Notes: a model not told the origin generated them from the sequence alone. 43,543 bases of DNA from Parachlamydiales bacterium (GCA_020054065.1 JAGVLX010000101.1:1-43543); one strand, 5' to 3'; numbered from the stretch's first letter, positions 1 to 9,478 are shown. Made by a program: numbers and translations.

Positions 1-144
1 CTAGCCATGGGGATTATCATTTGGTCAGGATGGCCAGGAACTGCCACTTGGGTAATTGGATTATTGGTCGGGATCAACTTGATTTTCCAAGGGTTCTACC
101 TCATTGTTCTTTCGCAACGTATTAATGATCCAGCCTTAAGATAG
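1..144 (+). CDS. HdeD-family membrane protein, C-terminal fragment
   Basis: This is the last 47 codons of a gene that begins before the window; the TAG stop is at 142-144. The fragment is hydrophobic, with two membrane segments joined by a short loop. The run beginning WPGTATWVIGLL and continuing through a GxNLxFxG turn resembles the C-terminus of HdeD-like proteins (DUF308), small membrane proteins of about 180-200 residues linked to acid resistance in enterobacteria. The role in this organism is unknown. The next gene starts 9 bp after the stop, so the two are probably co-transcribed. The family call rests on a short hydrophobic stretch and could be wrong. Confidence 0.6.
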   Translation, partial: LAMGIIIWSGWPGTATWVIGLLVGINLIFQGFYLIVLSQRINDPALR

Positions 145-153
145 GAGAGCGTT

Positions 154-450
154 ATGAAAAAATTTGGTCTCATCTTAGGTGCTTTTATGGCGATGCAGGG
201 TGGACTGTGGGGAGCACTCCCTCCGCTCTATCAAGGACTGGCCGAGTTAAAAGCCATTCTGAACAATAGCCAGTTAAGCCAGCAGCTGCAAGCTGGCGAA
301 GTAATTACTTCGATTAAAAAAACCGATCACGGGTATCAAATCATCACCAACCAACATACGCTGGATGCCAATGTCGTGTTTAAGGAACAAGCACAGCCTG
401 GCCCTGCACAATTTGATATTAAGTTTAGTAACTTAAAACCGCTTAAGTAA
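154..450 (+). CDS. small exported hypothetical protein
   Basis: This 98-residue protein begins with a lysine pair and a hydrophobic stretch (residues 4-20, ending WGALPP) that reads as a Sec signal peptide. The mature part of about 77 residues is mixed and polar, with no cysteines and no motif I recognise, so it is probably periplasmic or secreted. An AGGAGAG ribosome-binding site at 143-149 supports the ATG start. It follows the HdeD-like gene by 9 bp. Downstream lies the long hairpin at 452-533, followed by a T-run, which probably terminates this transcript. Function unknown. Confidence 0.7.
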   Translation: MKKFGLILGAFMAMQGGLWGALPPLYQGLAELKAILNNSQLSQQLQAGEVITSIKKTDHGYQIITNQHTLDANVVFKEQAQPGPAQFDIKFSNLKPLK

Positions 451-451
451 A

Positions 452-533
452 CAAATTGGACTGCATGGACGATAGGGACGAAATGGACATTATTTAAGTC
501 CATATCGTCCATTCTGTCCATGCAGTCCAATTG
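452..533. repeat. long inverted repeat between convergent genes, likely bidirectional terminator
   Basis: The arm 454-470 (AATTGGACTGCATGGAC) is perfectly complementary to 516-532. Inside it, 476-480 pairs with 506-510 and 483-488 with 498-503, so the whole 82 nt folds into one stem with small internal loops. Each arm repeats a GGAC/ATGGAC unit (three to four degenerate copies). On the plus strand the stem is followed by TTGTTTTTG. It sits between the stop of the small exported protein and the stop of the convergent membrane protein gene. It is one of nine similarly built hairpins in the window. Confidence 0.9.
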
Positions 534-542
534 TTTTTGCGT

Positions 543-1931
543 TTATTTTTTTAGTGTCATCGGCGGAGCGTAGACCCCTTTATAAGTACGCTGCCACCAC
601 TCGCCGGTTTTGGCTTGGATCTCAGGCTCCGTAAAATGATATTGATAGGCAACCGCCCTCACATATTTTGGCGGCTGTTCCGGAAAGGGATTTGTTTTTA
701 ACAAATGCAATACCTCTTTCGAACCTTCCAGCAACCGCAACATAAAATGAATAAACCACTCATTGTATTTGTAATTACTAAACGGCAAGAACCACATCTG
801 CCAATCCAAGCGCGGCTGATACGGCGCCACTTGGCGCGGCGGCTGCTTCAAATCGCCAGGCTTCCACTTAAACTCATACACCTTCCATTCTTGACCATCC
901 ATGCTGCCTTCCACGACAATCTCGATACGCTCCGTCGTCATACGCGCAAATAATCCATAGGTCGAAGTCAACGCAAACGGCGCGATCAATCGTTGCAGCC
1001 TAATCAACAAATCTTGACGCTTGAGGGTCCGCCACAACATTAAAACGTTTAATAAAAATAAAAACGCACCCACAAATGTCAATCCTATTTCTGTAAACAG
1101 ATTGTAGGGCAACGCCTCAATACGCTGCTCTCCCATCCACGTCAAATACCGTTCGTCAATCAGTGGCACTAATAGCGCAATCGTCAACGTATTAAAAAAA
1201 GCGTAGTTCCCGGTCACCATAATCAAAATTTGCAAGATGACTGATAAAACCACCCCGATCAAACGCAGTTCAGCGGGTAAAAAGAATAAAAACGGAACCA
1301 TGATTTCCAAAAAAAACACGCCCCAGGTCGATAATTTGGAGAAAGGCCTATGAAAATAGTGCATGTAGTACGCCACACGATTGGGCAGCGGCTGGGTCTC
1401 ATAATGAAAATCCATCGCTGTACACGACTTCCAAGCCGGACACTGAGATAAGATTTTTACAATGCCGGATGAGAAAAGCAGGCGGAACGCCAAAAACCAT
1501 AAAACAAGGGTAAGCATCAAAGGAGGGGGCGCTTGAATCGCATAAACGATCCCCACAAATCCCACTTCTAACAACAGCGTGTCCCATTGAAACGACAAAA
1601 AATCGGATCCGGCTATAAAAAAGGCCAAGTAGAGCAGCCATAAGACAGCTAATAGCGGTGCAGGCGGGAACCCGGCAAAGATCAGCAGAGGCAGCACAAG
1701 TCCCGCGCCTGCGCACGCTCTAATGAACCCATCAGAATCATTCCATAAAAACAACGTGGGCAATTCCCAAAAACGAATTGATCGTGTTTGTTCCCGAAAA
1801 GTGGCCATTACATCCCGAATCGGAGTAATTCCCTTGGCGCAATACAACCCTTTCACCTGTATAAACAGCGACCAGAATGCAAATAGGTAATTAAGGGCTA
1901 GTAGATTAAGAAAAAGCCATTGCGAATTCAT
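543..1931 (-). CDS. lipase maturation factor-like membrane protein
   Basis: This 462-residue polytopic membrane protein has about seven to nine hydrophobic segments over residues 1-310 and a soluble C-terminal part. The motif FLSFQWDTLLLEVGF (around 110-125), a WKSCTAM segment and GNYAFFNTLT (around 242-251) are typical of the lipase maturation factor family (LMF1/LMF2). In vertebrates these ER proteins help fold secreted lipases; bacterial members are common but uncharacterised. The C-terminal part contains YEFKWKPGD and PRLDWQMWFLP, also usual in the family. It is divergent from the ankyrin gene with 63 bp between starts. Family membership is fairly sure; the bacterial function is not known. 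Confidence 0.85.
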   Translation of the reverse strand: MNSQWLFLNLLALNYLFAFWSLFIQVKGLYCAKGITPIRDVMATFREQTRSIRFWELPTLFLWNDSDGFIRACAGAGLVLPLLIFAGFPPAPLLAVLWLLYLAFFIAGSDFLSFQWDTLLLEVGFVGIVYAIQAPPPLMLTLVLWFLAFRLLFSSGIVKILSQCPAWKSCTAMDFHYETQPLPNRVAYYMHYFHRPFSKLSTWGVFFLEIMVPFLFFLPAELRLIGVVLSVILQILIMVTGNYAFFNTLTIALLVPLIDERYLTWMGEQRIEALPYNLFTEIGLTFVGAFLFLLNVLMLWRTLKRQDLLIRLQRLIAPFALTSTYGLFARMTTERIEIVVEGSMDGQEWKVYEFKWKPGDLKQPPRQVAPYQPRLDWQMWFLPFSNYKYNEWFIHFMLRLLEGSKEVLHLLKTNPFPEQPPKYVRAVAYQYHFTEPEIQAKTGEWWQRTYKGVYAPPMTLKK

Positions 1932-1994
1932 AACTCATTCTTAGCAAATTCAATAAAAATTATGTAAACTAATTTTTTTAATTGGAGGATTTTT

Positions 1995-4900
1995 ATGGAG
2001 AACTCAGGAGACCCATCTAATTCAGCGTTATCGCGCGTGAATTCACCCATACGCTTTCTCGGAGCGACCTTGGTATATCCAACAGGCCCGCTCACTCCCC
2101 GCTCCTCCTTCAATAAAGACTCTTTTGAACGCGCTTGGGCAACTTTTGTCATGGAGATCTACACCATCGCGTTTCAGATCCTTGTCAAAAGCCCCAAAGA
2201 AGAGCACGCTCAAGAAGCCTATTTAAAGAAGCATTTTATTGATGAAACGATCCCTGAAGAGTACGCTGCCATCACTCCCTTCCTAGTCGATATGAACCAA
2301 CGGCTAGGGGGAATGTTTCTTGCCCATGCCCGTGCCTTGCCAGTCATGGCGTTTCCCGGGCGGTTTAAACGGACTCTTATTCCCACAGAGGCGTTCTCGG
2401 CACGTGTTAAAGAGCTGACAGAGGTCGAAATTTTTAAAGGGGGCGTCCGTTTTTTACCAGGACCCGAGCCCAAAGCAGAACCAGCCAAAGAGGAAGAGCG
2501 AATCAAAGATCTTCCAGAATTCATTAAGGCGGCTAACAGCAGCGGAGCAGCGGAAAAAGAGCAAAACGTTCTTAGAGCCCTGCGACACTTAGAGTATCTA
2601 AAAAGGTCTGCTTGGGAGTTTAAAGAGGGATTCCCCACCCGTCCCAAAATCCATATGGTTTGCAGCACACGTGAAGATCTACTGAAGATGTTTGCCTTTA
2701 AAGATTATCTGGTGCGACGCACCGCTCTAGCTTACCTAAATGAACTGCTTGCGGGAGATCCTGTCAGCCGCGAGACTGCCAACGATTTAATTGAACTTCT
2801 CACAGCCACGACCGATAATATCAAAGCTAAAGAGTCGCAAAAATATGACATTACGATCCAAAGAGATCTGTTTAAACTTGTCGCCTGCATTTGTGAGTGC
2901 AACCTCACTCACTATGGAGCCAAACTCGTCAACGCCATTACCGAACAAACAAAACAAGAAGCTTGGACCGGCAGCGATGAGCTAAGCAGTTTAAATCGAG
3001 ACGACCAGGAAACCCAATTTTGGGGCGAATACGCGCGTCAAGCCATTCAACATATGAAAACCAATGAAGAGGAGTGGGAAAGCGCCCTAAGACGAATAGC
3101 TTGCATTGTGTTGGGAACCGTATCGGTCGCCGGCATCTACGATAACTACAGCGAAGCCGATGTTCAGTTAAAAAAAGCGTACGAATACTTCAAAGAAGCA
3201 ATATCTCACATAGAGTATTACAACAAATCGTTCGAAAGCCTATTTGCGATCCGCAAACTGTGCCGGTTTGCGATGAACGATATTGAAAAATTCAGACTCA
3301 TCGTCAAATCGATCCAAACAATCAAGAATCAATTTGTCTATGGAAAAGATACAAAAGATTCTAGCAAAATGGATTCAAAGATCTTATTCGGCATCTATGG
3401 CATTATCTGCACGCTGGAAGATTGTGTGATTTTATCCCATACCAAGGCAGTGCAGATCGAATGCGTTAAGCTTTTGATTCAGCTTCACTCCATGGACCTC
3501 CCCGTCATTCGTACACGCGCCATGCAAGCGCTTCATAACATTGCGGGCGCTCATGTAGCCATGACTCCAACAGTTAAAGTCGTCATTAGCATCCTTATGG
3601 CATGCAATAAATCCCGCGCCCGCAATATAGGAGACCTCAAAACAAGCACATCAGAGATGATTCTCTCTCCAGCAAGCAGCGCTTCGTACCCGCATTTAAT
3701 GGCAACCATACGCAAAGGAATCGAAGACCCTATCTCTATGCCAGTCTTGAAATTTCTATTGCGCAGTATCGGGCAAATCAAAGATCAAAAAGAAAATGAT
3801 GATGAGGGAGGTCAATCTCTAACGACTCTTTGGGCGTTAACCGAACAATACGAAATTGCTTCCGAGATTTTTAAGATTATCTCCAACCTACCGGCTGAAT
3901 ATTCCGGACGGGATGCAAGGGGAAATACGGCTTTTCATGTGGCTGCGCGTAGAGGAGCCGAACGCATGGTGGAAATTATCAGTTCCAACACGAGAACTGG
4001 AATCAACGACCAAAATATGGATGGCGAGTCCGCGCTCCATGTCGCCGTTACCGCTCAACATCATGATGTGGTTCTTGCCATCCTAAAATGCAAGCCCAAC
4101 TTGGATCTCCAAGATAACCAACTCATGACGGCATTAAGACGGAGTGTTGATCACCGAGATGCACGGATCACCCAAAAACTTTTAGACGCAAAAGCCGATC
4201 CGGACATTGTCGACGGTGAAGGAACCGGTCAAACGGCATTAGATGTTGTGATCAATGCAGAGAATACCTACCTGATCGAACTATTTCTTGCGTCAGAGGC
4301 TCGGATCGCAGGGCATACCCAAAAGCAGACGCCGATCGCCGTGGCAGCAAGTAACACCAAAGAAAAATCGTTGATGTATTTGATCGACAGGCAACTGAAA
4401 GACAACCAAAACCTGACCCCCTTAGAATGTCATAAAATTTTACGCATGATCTCTAGAGATGGAAAAAACATCACCTGTTCTCCGGAATTCTGCCAGTACC
4501 ATCTTAAAAAATTAAAAGAATCAAGACTGTACCAAGAAGCTTTTAAACCATTTTCAGAATGGCCGCATATTGAATACAAAAAAGAGCCGGATGTCGTTTT
4601 AGTTATCCCTAAAGCCACTTCGTCGCATAGCTTTTGCCAGGTGTTTGATCCGTATTGCAGCGCGAATTCGTTAATTCGCTTAGCACGCCATCCGGATCAG
4701 ATTGGTGAATTCAAAACTTTTTTGGAGTCGTGCCATACGCCTGAAGAACTCAATGGCAACCATTACCTTGGATTAACTCCTGCGCATGTCGCTGTTTACT
4801 CGGGCAATACGGAAGCCTTAAAGGCTTTAATTGCCAAAAAGGTCGATTTAAATAAACAAGATTTCCGCGGCTTTACTCCCCTGCATTTTGCTGCTTTTTT

Positions 4901-6959
4901 GCGTGATCCAGCGATGGTAAAACTCTTATTAGCTGCCGGCGCCGATGCGGCAATCAAAAACGATCATGGGGAAACTCCATTTTTAATGTTATGCAAAAAG
5001 CAAACGGCAAAATCTCCCGAAAGCGTGGAATTGCTCCCCGCTCGTGAAGTTGGGCTGGAAGACAATAGGGAACTTGCTAAACAGCTGCTTTCCCATTCAG
5101 ATCCAAAAGCTGTGGATATCTTTGGCAATAATGGTCTGCATCTTGCCTTGCCTTCTAACCTACCGAACATCACTGCCCTGTTGATGAATGATTATAGGGA
5201 TCTGTTCTGGATGAAAAACAAACAAGGACAGTTTCCCATTGAAAAGATTATTCCCAACACAGTTGGATTCGATGTCATCGGATTCCTAGGTAAATTTGAC
5301 CTGAGAAACCTGATTGAGCTGCATGAAGGGTTTACCTTGCACATTCGGAACCAACTCACATTGACGGGGCTTTTGGTGCGCGCCGAAGCGGTCAACATTC
5401 TAGAAAAAGTCATTAGAGAACGTCCGGACCTTGCCTTCCATGCCGATTCGCCTAATGGCACACGTCCTTTGCATTTTGCTGCGCGCCATAACTACACTAA
5501 GGTCCTAATCTTGTACCATTCCCTTGGCTATTCACTTGATTCCCCTGACCTTTTCGGCAATACACCCGCTCATTACGCGGCTTATGCAGGACATCAAGAT
5601 TTTCTGGAAGGCTTGATTAGGCTAAAAGTCTCGTGCACCACACCTAATAAAGATGGACGCACACCCTTACATTACGCTGCCGCACGCGGCCATGCCGGCG
5701 TCGCCAAATTTCTCATGTCAAATGGAGTGAGTCCCCACGATCGCGATATCCATGGAGATAATCCTTTCCACTTAGCGGCAAAAAAAGAGTGCTATCATGC
5801 TATGGAGGTGATTTACGAACATGATCACTCCGTTTTGGATACCACTAATGATTATGGACACGCAGCCCTGCATATCACCTGCATTAATGGATACAGCGAA
5901 GGAGCTCAATTTTTGCTAGGAAAAGGTGCCCGATTCGATACGCCGAACAGCACAGGTGCAACGCCTTTGATTCTCACTGCACAACAGGGTAACTTGGGAA
6001 TCCTCATGAACCTGCTTAAACGAAAACCCATTGTCACCCATCAGGATGAAAATGGAGAGTCCGCTCTTAACCACGCTGTTTACCACCTACATACAAAAGT
6101 CGTGGAGGCATTACTTCACCACGCAAGAACTCTGCAGCTAGAGTCAACGCTTGTGAGACAAACGGACAATCAACGCGAAATTCCTGCCAATGAATTGGTG
6201 AATCGCGAGGTAACCAATATTGGAATGGCGAGTGCTAGCGCGGCGATATTTAATCAACTTTTAGCAGCCGGCACAGATGTTGCCCACGTGGATTTGACTG
6301 GCCAAACGTTAATGCACAAGTTTTGCTCTCATGGACGCAAAGATTTGCTGGATTGCTTTGTCTCTTACCTCAAAGAACATGCTAAAAAAACGATGGATGC
6401 CAGAAAGCGCACCCTCATCCATTCTGCCTTGTTGTGTCCTAACGATCAACACCGGTTTGACACACTGGCGTTTCTTTTAAAGTTAAATAAAATTTCGGTT
6501 AACGCCAAAGATGCAAATGAACAAACGGCTCTTCATTACTGCGCATTCCTAGGATTAAAACGAGAAGCGGATTTGCTGTTAGCCAACAAAGCCGATAAAG
6601 CAGATATTGAAGCCACCGACAAAGATGAACACAATGTGCTTCACCTGCTGCTGCAGCGCGATAAACTTGATTCAGACGACGTTCTTTTATTGAAAGAATT
6701 AATCGCTGCCAAACCCGCACTTTTGCTTAAAAAAGATAATAAAGGTAACACTCCCCTCCATATCTTAGCCATGAAAGGACATGATCAAGCGTTGGACATT
6801 GTTCTTGAACAGGTGCCGCTGGATAGCTCTAAAAAGATGGAATATAAAAATGCACTCAACAAAGAAGGGAATTCGCCGTTTGCCATCGCTTCGACAAAAT
6901 ACCCGGATTTGGCAAACAAGATTTACAATTGGGTCGGAAAACCACACTCCAGCAAGTAA
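1995..6959 (+). CDS. very large ankyrin-repeat protein, putative effector
   Basis: This 1654-residue protein has no signal peptide and no membrane segment. Residues 1-640 are mostly helical and match no domain I know. Ankyrin repeats follow in blocks: about 640-800 (first unit starts NTAFHVAARRG), about 920-1010, and about 1150-1410 with well-conserved units (TPLHYAAARGH, NTPAHYAAYAGH), then 1500-1645 (NTPLHILAMKGH). Non-repeat linkers separate them. An ATTGGAGG ribosome-binding site ends 6 nt before the ATG. Ankyrin proteins of intracellular bacteria often bind host proteins, so a secreted effector is plausible, but no secretion signal can be read here. The stop lies 5 bp from the convergent exonuclease stop, leaving no room for a terminator between them. 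Confidence 0.9.
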   Translation: MENSGDPSNSALSRVNSPIRFLGATLVYPTGPLTPRSSFNKDSFERAWATFVMEIYTIAFQILVKSPKEEHAQEAYLKKHFIDETIPEEYAAITPFLVDMNQRLGGMFLAHARALPVMAFPGRFKRTLIPTEAFSARVKELTEVEIFKGGVRFLPGPEPKAEPAKEEERIKDLPEFIKAANSSGAAEKEQNVLRALRHLEYLKRSAWEFKEGFPTRPKIHMVCSTREDLLKMFAFKDYLVRRTALAYLNELLAGDPVSRETANDLIELLTATTDNIKAKESQKYDITIQRDLFKLVACICECNLTHYGAKLVNAITEQTKQEAWTGSDELSSLNRDDQETQFWGEYARQAIQHMKTNEEEWESALRRIACIVLGTVSVAGIYDNYSEADVQLKKAYEYFKEAISHIEYYNKSFESLFAIRKLCRFAMNDIEKFRLIVKSIQTIKNQFVYGKDTKDSSKMDSKILFGIYGIICTLEDCVILSHTKAVQIECVKLLIQLHSMDLPVIRTRAMQALHNIAGAHVAMTPTVKVVISILMACNKSRARNIGDLKTSTSEMILSPASSASYPHLMATIRKGIEDPISMPVLKFLLRSIGQIKDQKENDDEGGQSLTTLWALTEQYEIASEIFKIISNLPAEYSGRDARGNTAFHVAARRGAERMVEIISSNTRTGINDQNMDGESALHVAVTAQHHDVVLAILKCKPNLDLQDNQLMTALRRSVDHRDARITQKLLDAKADPDIVDGEGTGQTALDVVINAENTYLIELFLASEARIAGHTQKQTPIAVAASNTKEKSLMYLIDRQLKDNQNLTPLECHKILRMISRDGKNITCSPEFCQYHLKKLKESRLYQEAFKPFSEWPHIEYKKEPDVVLVIPKATSSHSFCQVFDPYCSANSLIRLARHPDQIGEFKTFLESCHTPEELNGNHYLGLTPAHVAVYSGNTEALKALIAKKVDLNKQDFRGFTPLHFAAFLRDPAMVKLLLAAGADAAIKNDHGETPFLMLCKKQTAKSPESVELLPAREVGLEDNRELAKQLLSHSDPKAVDIFGNNGLHLALPSNLPNITALLMNDYRDLFWMKNKQGQFPIEKIIPNTVGFDVIGFLGKFDLRNLIELHEGFTLHIRNQLTLTGLLVRAEAVNILEKVIRERPDLAFHADSPNGTRPLHFAARHNYTKVLILYHSLGYSLDSPDLFGNTPAHYAAYAGHQDFLEGLIRLKVSCTTPNKDGRTPLHYAAARGHAGVAKFLMSNGVSPHDRDIHGDNPFHLAAKKECYHAMEVIYEHDHSVLDTTNDYGHAALHITCINGYSEGAQFLLGKGARFDTPNSTGATPLILTAQQGNLGILMNLLKRKPIVTHQDENGESALNHAVYHLHTKVVEALLHHARTLQLESTLVRQTDNQREIPANELVNREVTNIGMASASAAIFNQLLAAGTDVAHVDLTGQTLMHKFCSHGRKDLLDCFVSYLKEHAKKTMDARKRTLIHSALLCPNDQHRFDTLAFLLKLNKISVNAKDANEQTALHYCAFLGLKREADLLLANKADKADIEATDKDEHNVLHLLLQRDKLDSDDVLLLKELIAAKPALLLKKDNKGNTPLHILAMKGHDQALDIVLEQVPLDSSKKMEYKNALNKEGNSPFAIASTKYPDLANKIYNWVGKPHSSK

Positions 6960-6964
6960 GCTAG

Positions 6965-7570
6965 CTAGATATTTACCGAACTGGCACCTTTCCGACCGCC
7001 GAATCCAACTACAGTCTGATAACATAGAATCAAATGGTCAACTCCATTCATGGCGCGATGCGGCTTGGCTTCGGGTGGCAAATCAAAACTTTTGGCAATT
7101 TCATCTTTGGACAAATTGGTTTCCGAGAACGGTTCAAGATGGGGGTTTTGCATCATCAACGCCCAATACATCGAGGCAAAGTCCAGCCAATGGTAGGGCC
7201 AATTTAAGTTTTCCTGGGTATAAATATCTACCAATTGAACAAAAAAACTGCGATCAAATGCCGGATTTTGGCAGACAAAGACCGCTTTGCCACGCGCGAC
7301 CCCCGCTTCAGTAAAGGCACGGATAATCTCTTCCCGAACTTGAGGGATCTCTTTCCCTTGCTGATCAATCGTCTCCCATTCAAATCCATTAATCAGGATG
7401 CTGGATAAATCCCGCTCTTCCCACACGGTGTAAGGATGCTTGACGACACTGGAGTACGCAGTAATCAATTGGCCGGAAAAAACATCATAAATTTTGAAGG
7501 CTATCTCGATGACTTTATGCTTGCAAGCATCAAGTCCAGTCGATTCTAGATCCAAAAAAATAGCCAGCAT
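6965..7570 (-). CDS. DEDDh 3'-5' exonuclease (DnaQ-like)
   Basis: This 201-residue protein is a single RNase T/DnaQ-type exonuclease domain. Motif Exo I is FLDLESTG (D7 and E9), Exo II lies in CQNPAFDRSFF (around residue 105), and Exo III is HRAMNGVDH (around 172-180) with the His and Asp of the DEDDh class. These residues bind the two catalytic metal ions that remove nucleotides from a 3' end. No polymerase domain is attached, so it could be a proofreading subunit, an RNase T-like enzyme or a repair exonuclease. AGGA lies 12 nt before the ATG. The start is divergent from the acidic coiled-coil gene across a 295-bp region. Confidence 0.88.
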   Translation of the reverse strand: MLAIFLDLESTGLDACKHKVIEIAFKIYDVFSGQLITAYSSVVKHPYTVWEERDLSSILINGFEWETIDQQGKEIPQVREEIIRAFTEAGVARGKAVFVCQNPAFDRSFFVQLVDIYTQENLNWPYHWLDFASMYWALMMQNPHLEPFSETNLSKDEIAKSFDLPPEAKPHRAMNGVDHLILCYQTVVGFGGRKGASSVNI

Positions 7571-7694
7571 AGTAAAAAAATTCCTGTAAGGCTAAGGCCT
7601 AAATTTTAAATAAGTGCGTGATCCTATCACAGATCGGTAAATCCCCACAAGACCCTCTACTAAATATTTTAAATTCAGAACTCTAAACAAGCTT

Positions 7695-7722
7695 TTGCCT
7701 TTTATAGGGCGAAGGGTATAAT
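7695..7722 (+). promoter_or_regulatory. possible upstream sigma-70-type promoter
   Basis: TTGCCT at 7695-7700 and TATAAT at 7717-7722 are 16 bp apart. The -10 is consensus and the -35 matches four of six. A transcript from here would have a leader of about 135 nt before the gene at 7866 and would include the small hairpin at 7767-7783. A second and better promoter lies downstream at 7801-7829. Confidence 0.4.
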
Positions 7723-7766
7723 TCACGCGATTGAGGTTTAATCATTTCGAAAATAGAGGCGACACC

Positions 7767-7783
7767 CTAGCTGCCACAGCTAG
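7767..7783. other. small perfect hairpin in the leader region
   Basis: CTAGCTG (7767-7773) and CAGCTAG (7777-7783) are perfectly complementary around a 3-nt loop, followed by ATTTTCC. It lies between two candidate promoters. It could be a weak terminator of a short RNA started at about 7730, or an operator; the sequence alone does not decide. Confidence 0.4.
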
Positions 7784-7800
7784 ATTTTCCAATATTTAAA

Positions 7801-7829
7801 TTGAAAGCTACTCATTATTTTTTTATAAT
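7801..7829 (+). promoter_or_regulatory. near-consensus sigma-70-type promoter for 7866
   Basis: TTGAAA (7801-7806), a 17-bp spacer and TATAAT (7824-7829) are close to the vegetative consensus. Transcription would start near 7836. An AAGGAAG ribosome-binding site at 7856-7862 precedes the ATG at 7866. This is the likely promoter of the acidic protein-hemW pair. Confidence 0.65.
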
Positions 7830-7865
7830 TTACATAAGCCCGAAAAAAAAGCTTAAGGAAGTTGA

Positions 7866-8372
7866 ATGAGACCCATCAAAAGTGAACGGTTAAGAAAGCT
7901 AGAAATTGAGTTACAAGATCTGGAGCAGTGGCTCAAACTTGGTCTTGTCCCAAAAAAAGACATCGAAAAACACAAAGAAGAAATCGCAGCTCTCCAAGCG
8001 AAAATTGAAGAAGAGAAAGAACGTCTCCAATTCCTCAAAGAAAGCGGGGAGGCGGAAGAGTATGTCACACCTAAGAAACAGGCAGCCCGCGCAGGATATA
8101 CGGAAATGCCTTCCATTCCCGATATAGATGTCGGAGAAACCGGAACAACCTTTACTGATGCCGGTTTGGATATGGAAACGGAAGTTTCCGAAACAGCATC
8201 CACCATCGAAGAGCGGGATGAAGAGGAAGATGAGGAAGAAGGCGCCCACGAGAAAACAACTCGTGAAGAGAGCGGCGAAGCGGAAGAAGAAGAGGAAGAA
8301 GAATCATATTTTAGCGATAAAAACCGCTGGAGGCGCGGTGGCATCGTAGATCCCGACGCCAATGACTGGTAA
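7866..8372 (+). CDS. small acidic coiled-coil protein (CT053-like by position)
   Basis: This is a 168-residue cytosolic protein. Residues 5-62 are a charged heptad-like coiled coil rich in Glu, Lys and Leu. The middle (70-110) is low in structure, and 112-150 is a very acidic Glu-rich tract. The end is a short basic patch (NRWRRGG). It overlaps the start of the HemW-like gene by 11 bp (ATG at 8362 inside its last codons), so the two are translationally coupled. C. trachomatis has a small hypothetical gene, CT053, next to its hemN-like CT052; I recall CT053 being reported as a type III secretion candidate. Homology is inferred from position and character, not alignment. Confidence 0.75.
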   Translation: MRPIKSERLRKLEIELQDLEQWLKLGLVPKKDIEKHKEEIAALQAKIEEEKERLQFLKESGEAEEYVTPKKQAARAGYTEMPSIPDIDVGETGTTFTDAGLDMETEVSETASTIEERDEEEDEEEGAHEKTTREESGEAEEEEEEESYFSDKNRWRRGGIVDPDANDW

Positions 8373-9471
8373 GCGCGAACTCAGCCTTTATTATCATATT
8401 CCATTTTGCACCCGTAAATGCGATTATTGCCACTTTTACGTGCTGCCCAATCAAGAATCCCTCAAAGATCAACTCTTTGAGGGTTTTTTACTTGAAAAGG
8501 AACGATGGAACTCGGTCATTTCTCATCATACAATCCCATCGCTTTACTTTGGCGGCGGGACACCGGCACTTTTTGGTCCCGAGCGCATCGCTGCCATCAT
8601 CGATTCGACTCCCCTGGATTCCCATGCTGAAATCACCTTGGAAGCCAACCCTGAAAACATCACCTATGCGTTAATGGACGCTTACAAGCGCGCTGGGGTT
8701 AATCGTGTGAGCATGGGAATTCAATCCTTAAACGATGAGTTGTTAGCCGTTTTGACGCGCACGCATGGTGCCCAGAAAGCGATCGATGCCGTTTACGCTT
8801 GTAAGGAAGCAGGGATTAAAAATATTTCGATCGATTTGATGTACGATGTGCCCTATCAGACATTGGAGCAGTGGAATGACACCTTAAGCAAAGCTGTCAT
8901 GTTGCCAATCACCCATTTATCTTTATATAATCTAACGTTTGAACCTCACACGGTTTATTTTAAAAAGGCCGCTCTTAAAAAGGCAGTTCCTCATGAAGAA
9001 GCTAGCTTGCAGATGTACCAAAATGCAGTCAGGACGTTTGAGCAATCGGGACTTTCCCGTTATGAGATATCGGCGTTTGCAAAGAACGGACATGTTTCCA
9101 GGCACAATGTCGGATATTGGACGGGCAGACAATTTTTGGGTTTCGGTCCATCGGCCTTTAGTGATTATGGAGGAAAACGGTTCCGTAACGTGGCCAACCA
9201 ATCGAAATACCTAGCTGCATTAAGGAACGGAACATCCCCAGCCGACTTCGAAGAAGAGTTAGATCCGGCCGCGAAAGTACGGGAGCTGTTTGTCATTCGC
9301 ATGCGTTTAAAAGAAGGGTGTGATTTAACCCAATTTGCGTTGGACACAGAAACCTTGCAAACGATCCAACGCTTGATTGCCGATGGCTTTCTTGAACAGG
9401 AGGCCAATCAAGTCAAACTGACCGATAAGGGAATTCTGTTTTACGACACCGTCGCCTCCGAACTCATTTAA
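8362..9471 (+). CDS. hemW: HemW/HemN-like radical SAM protein
   Basis: This 369-residue radical SAM protein begins almost directly with the fold: YYHIPFCTRKCDYCHF carries the CX3CX2C cluster ligands C16, C20 and C23, followed by YFGGGTPALF, the SAM-binding glycine motif. Its length and the absence of the N-terminal extension of true oxygen-independent coproporphyrinogen dehydrogenase (HemN, about 450 residues) favour HemW, a heme-binding chaperone-like relative. Chlamydial genomes often label this gene hemN. The C-terminal HemN_C region (about 290-365) is present. No Shine-Dalgarno site is separate from the upstream gene; the 11-bp overlap suggests coupled translation. The long hairpin at 9479-9668 begins 8 bp after the stop. 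Confidence 0.85.
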   Translation: MTGKRELSLYYHIPFCTRKCDYCHFYVLPNQESLKDQLFEGFLLEKERWNSVISHHTIPSLYFGGGTPALFGPERIAAIIDSTPLDSHAEITLEANPENITYALMDAYKRAGVNRVSMGIQSLNDELLAVLTRTHGAQKAIDAVYACKEAGIKNISIDLMYDVPYQTLEQWNDTLSKAVMLPITHLSLYNLTFEPHTVYFKKAALKKAVPHEEASLQMYQNAVRTFEQSGLSRYEISAFAKNGHVSRHNVGYWTGRQFLGFGPSAFSDYGGKRFRNVANQSKYLAALRNGTSPADFEEELDPAAKVRELFVIRMRLKEGCDLTQFALDTETLQTIQRLIADGFLEQEANQVKLTDKGILFYDTVASELI

Positions 9472-9478
9472 ACAATTT

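Noticed and set aside
543-1931. Calling the membrane protein a vitamin K-dependent carboxylase (HTTM) family member
   Set aside because: Both families are polytopic, but the FQWDTLLLEVGF and GNYAFFNTLT motifs fit lipase maturation factors, and no carboxylase-type motif was seen.
7853-8362. Minus-strand Ser-rich open frame opposite the acidic protein
   Set aside because: Glu codons GAA/GAG read in reverse give Ser and Phe runs; it is a shadow of the Glu-rich gene.
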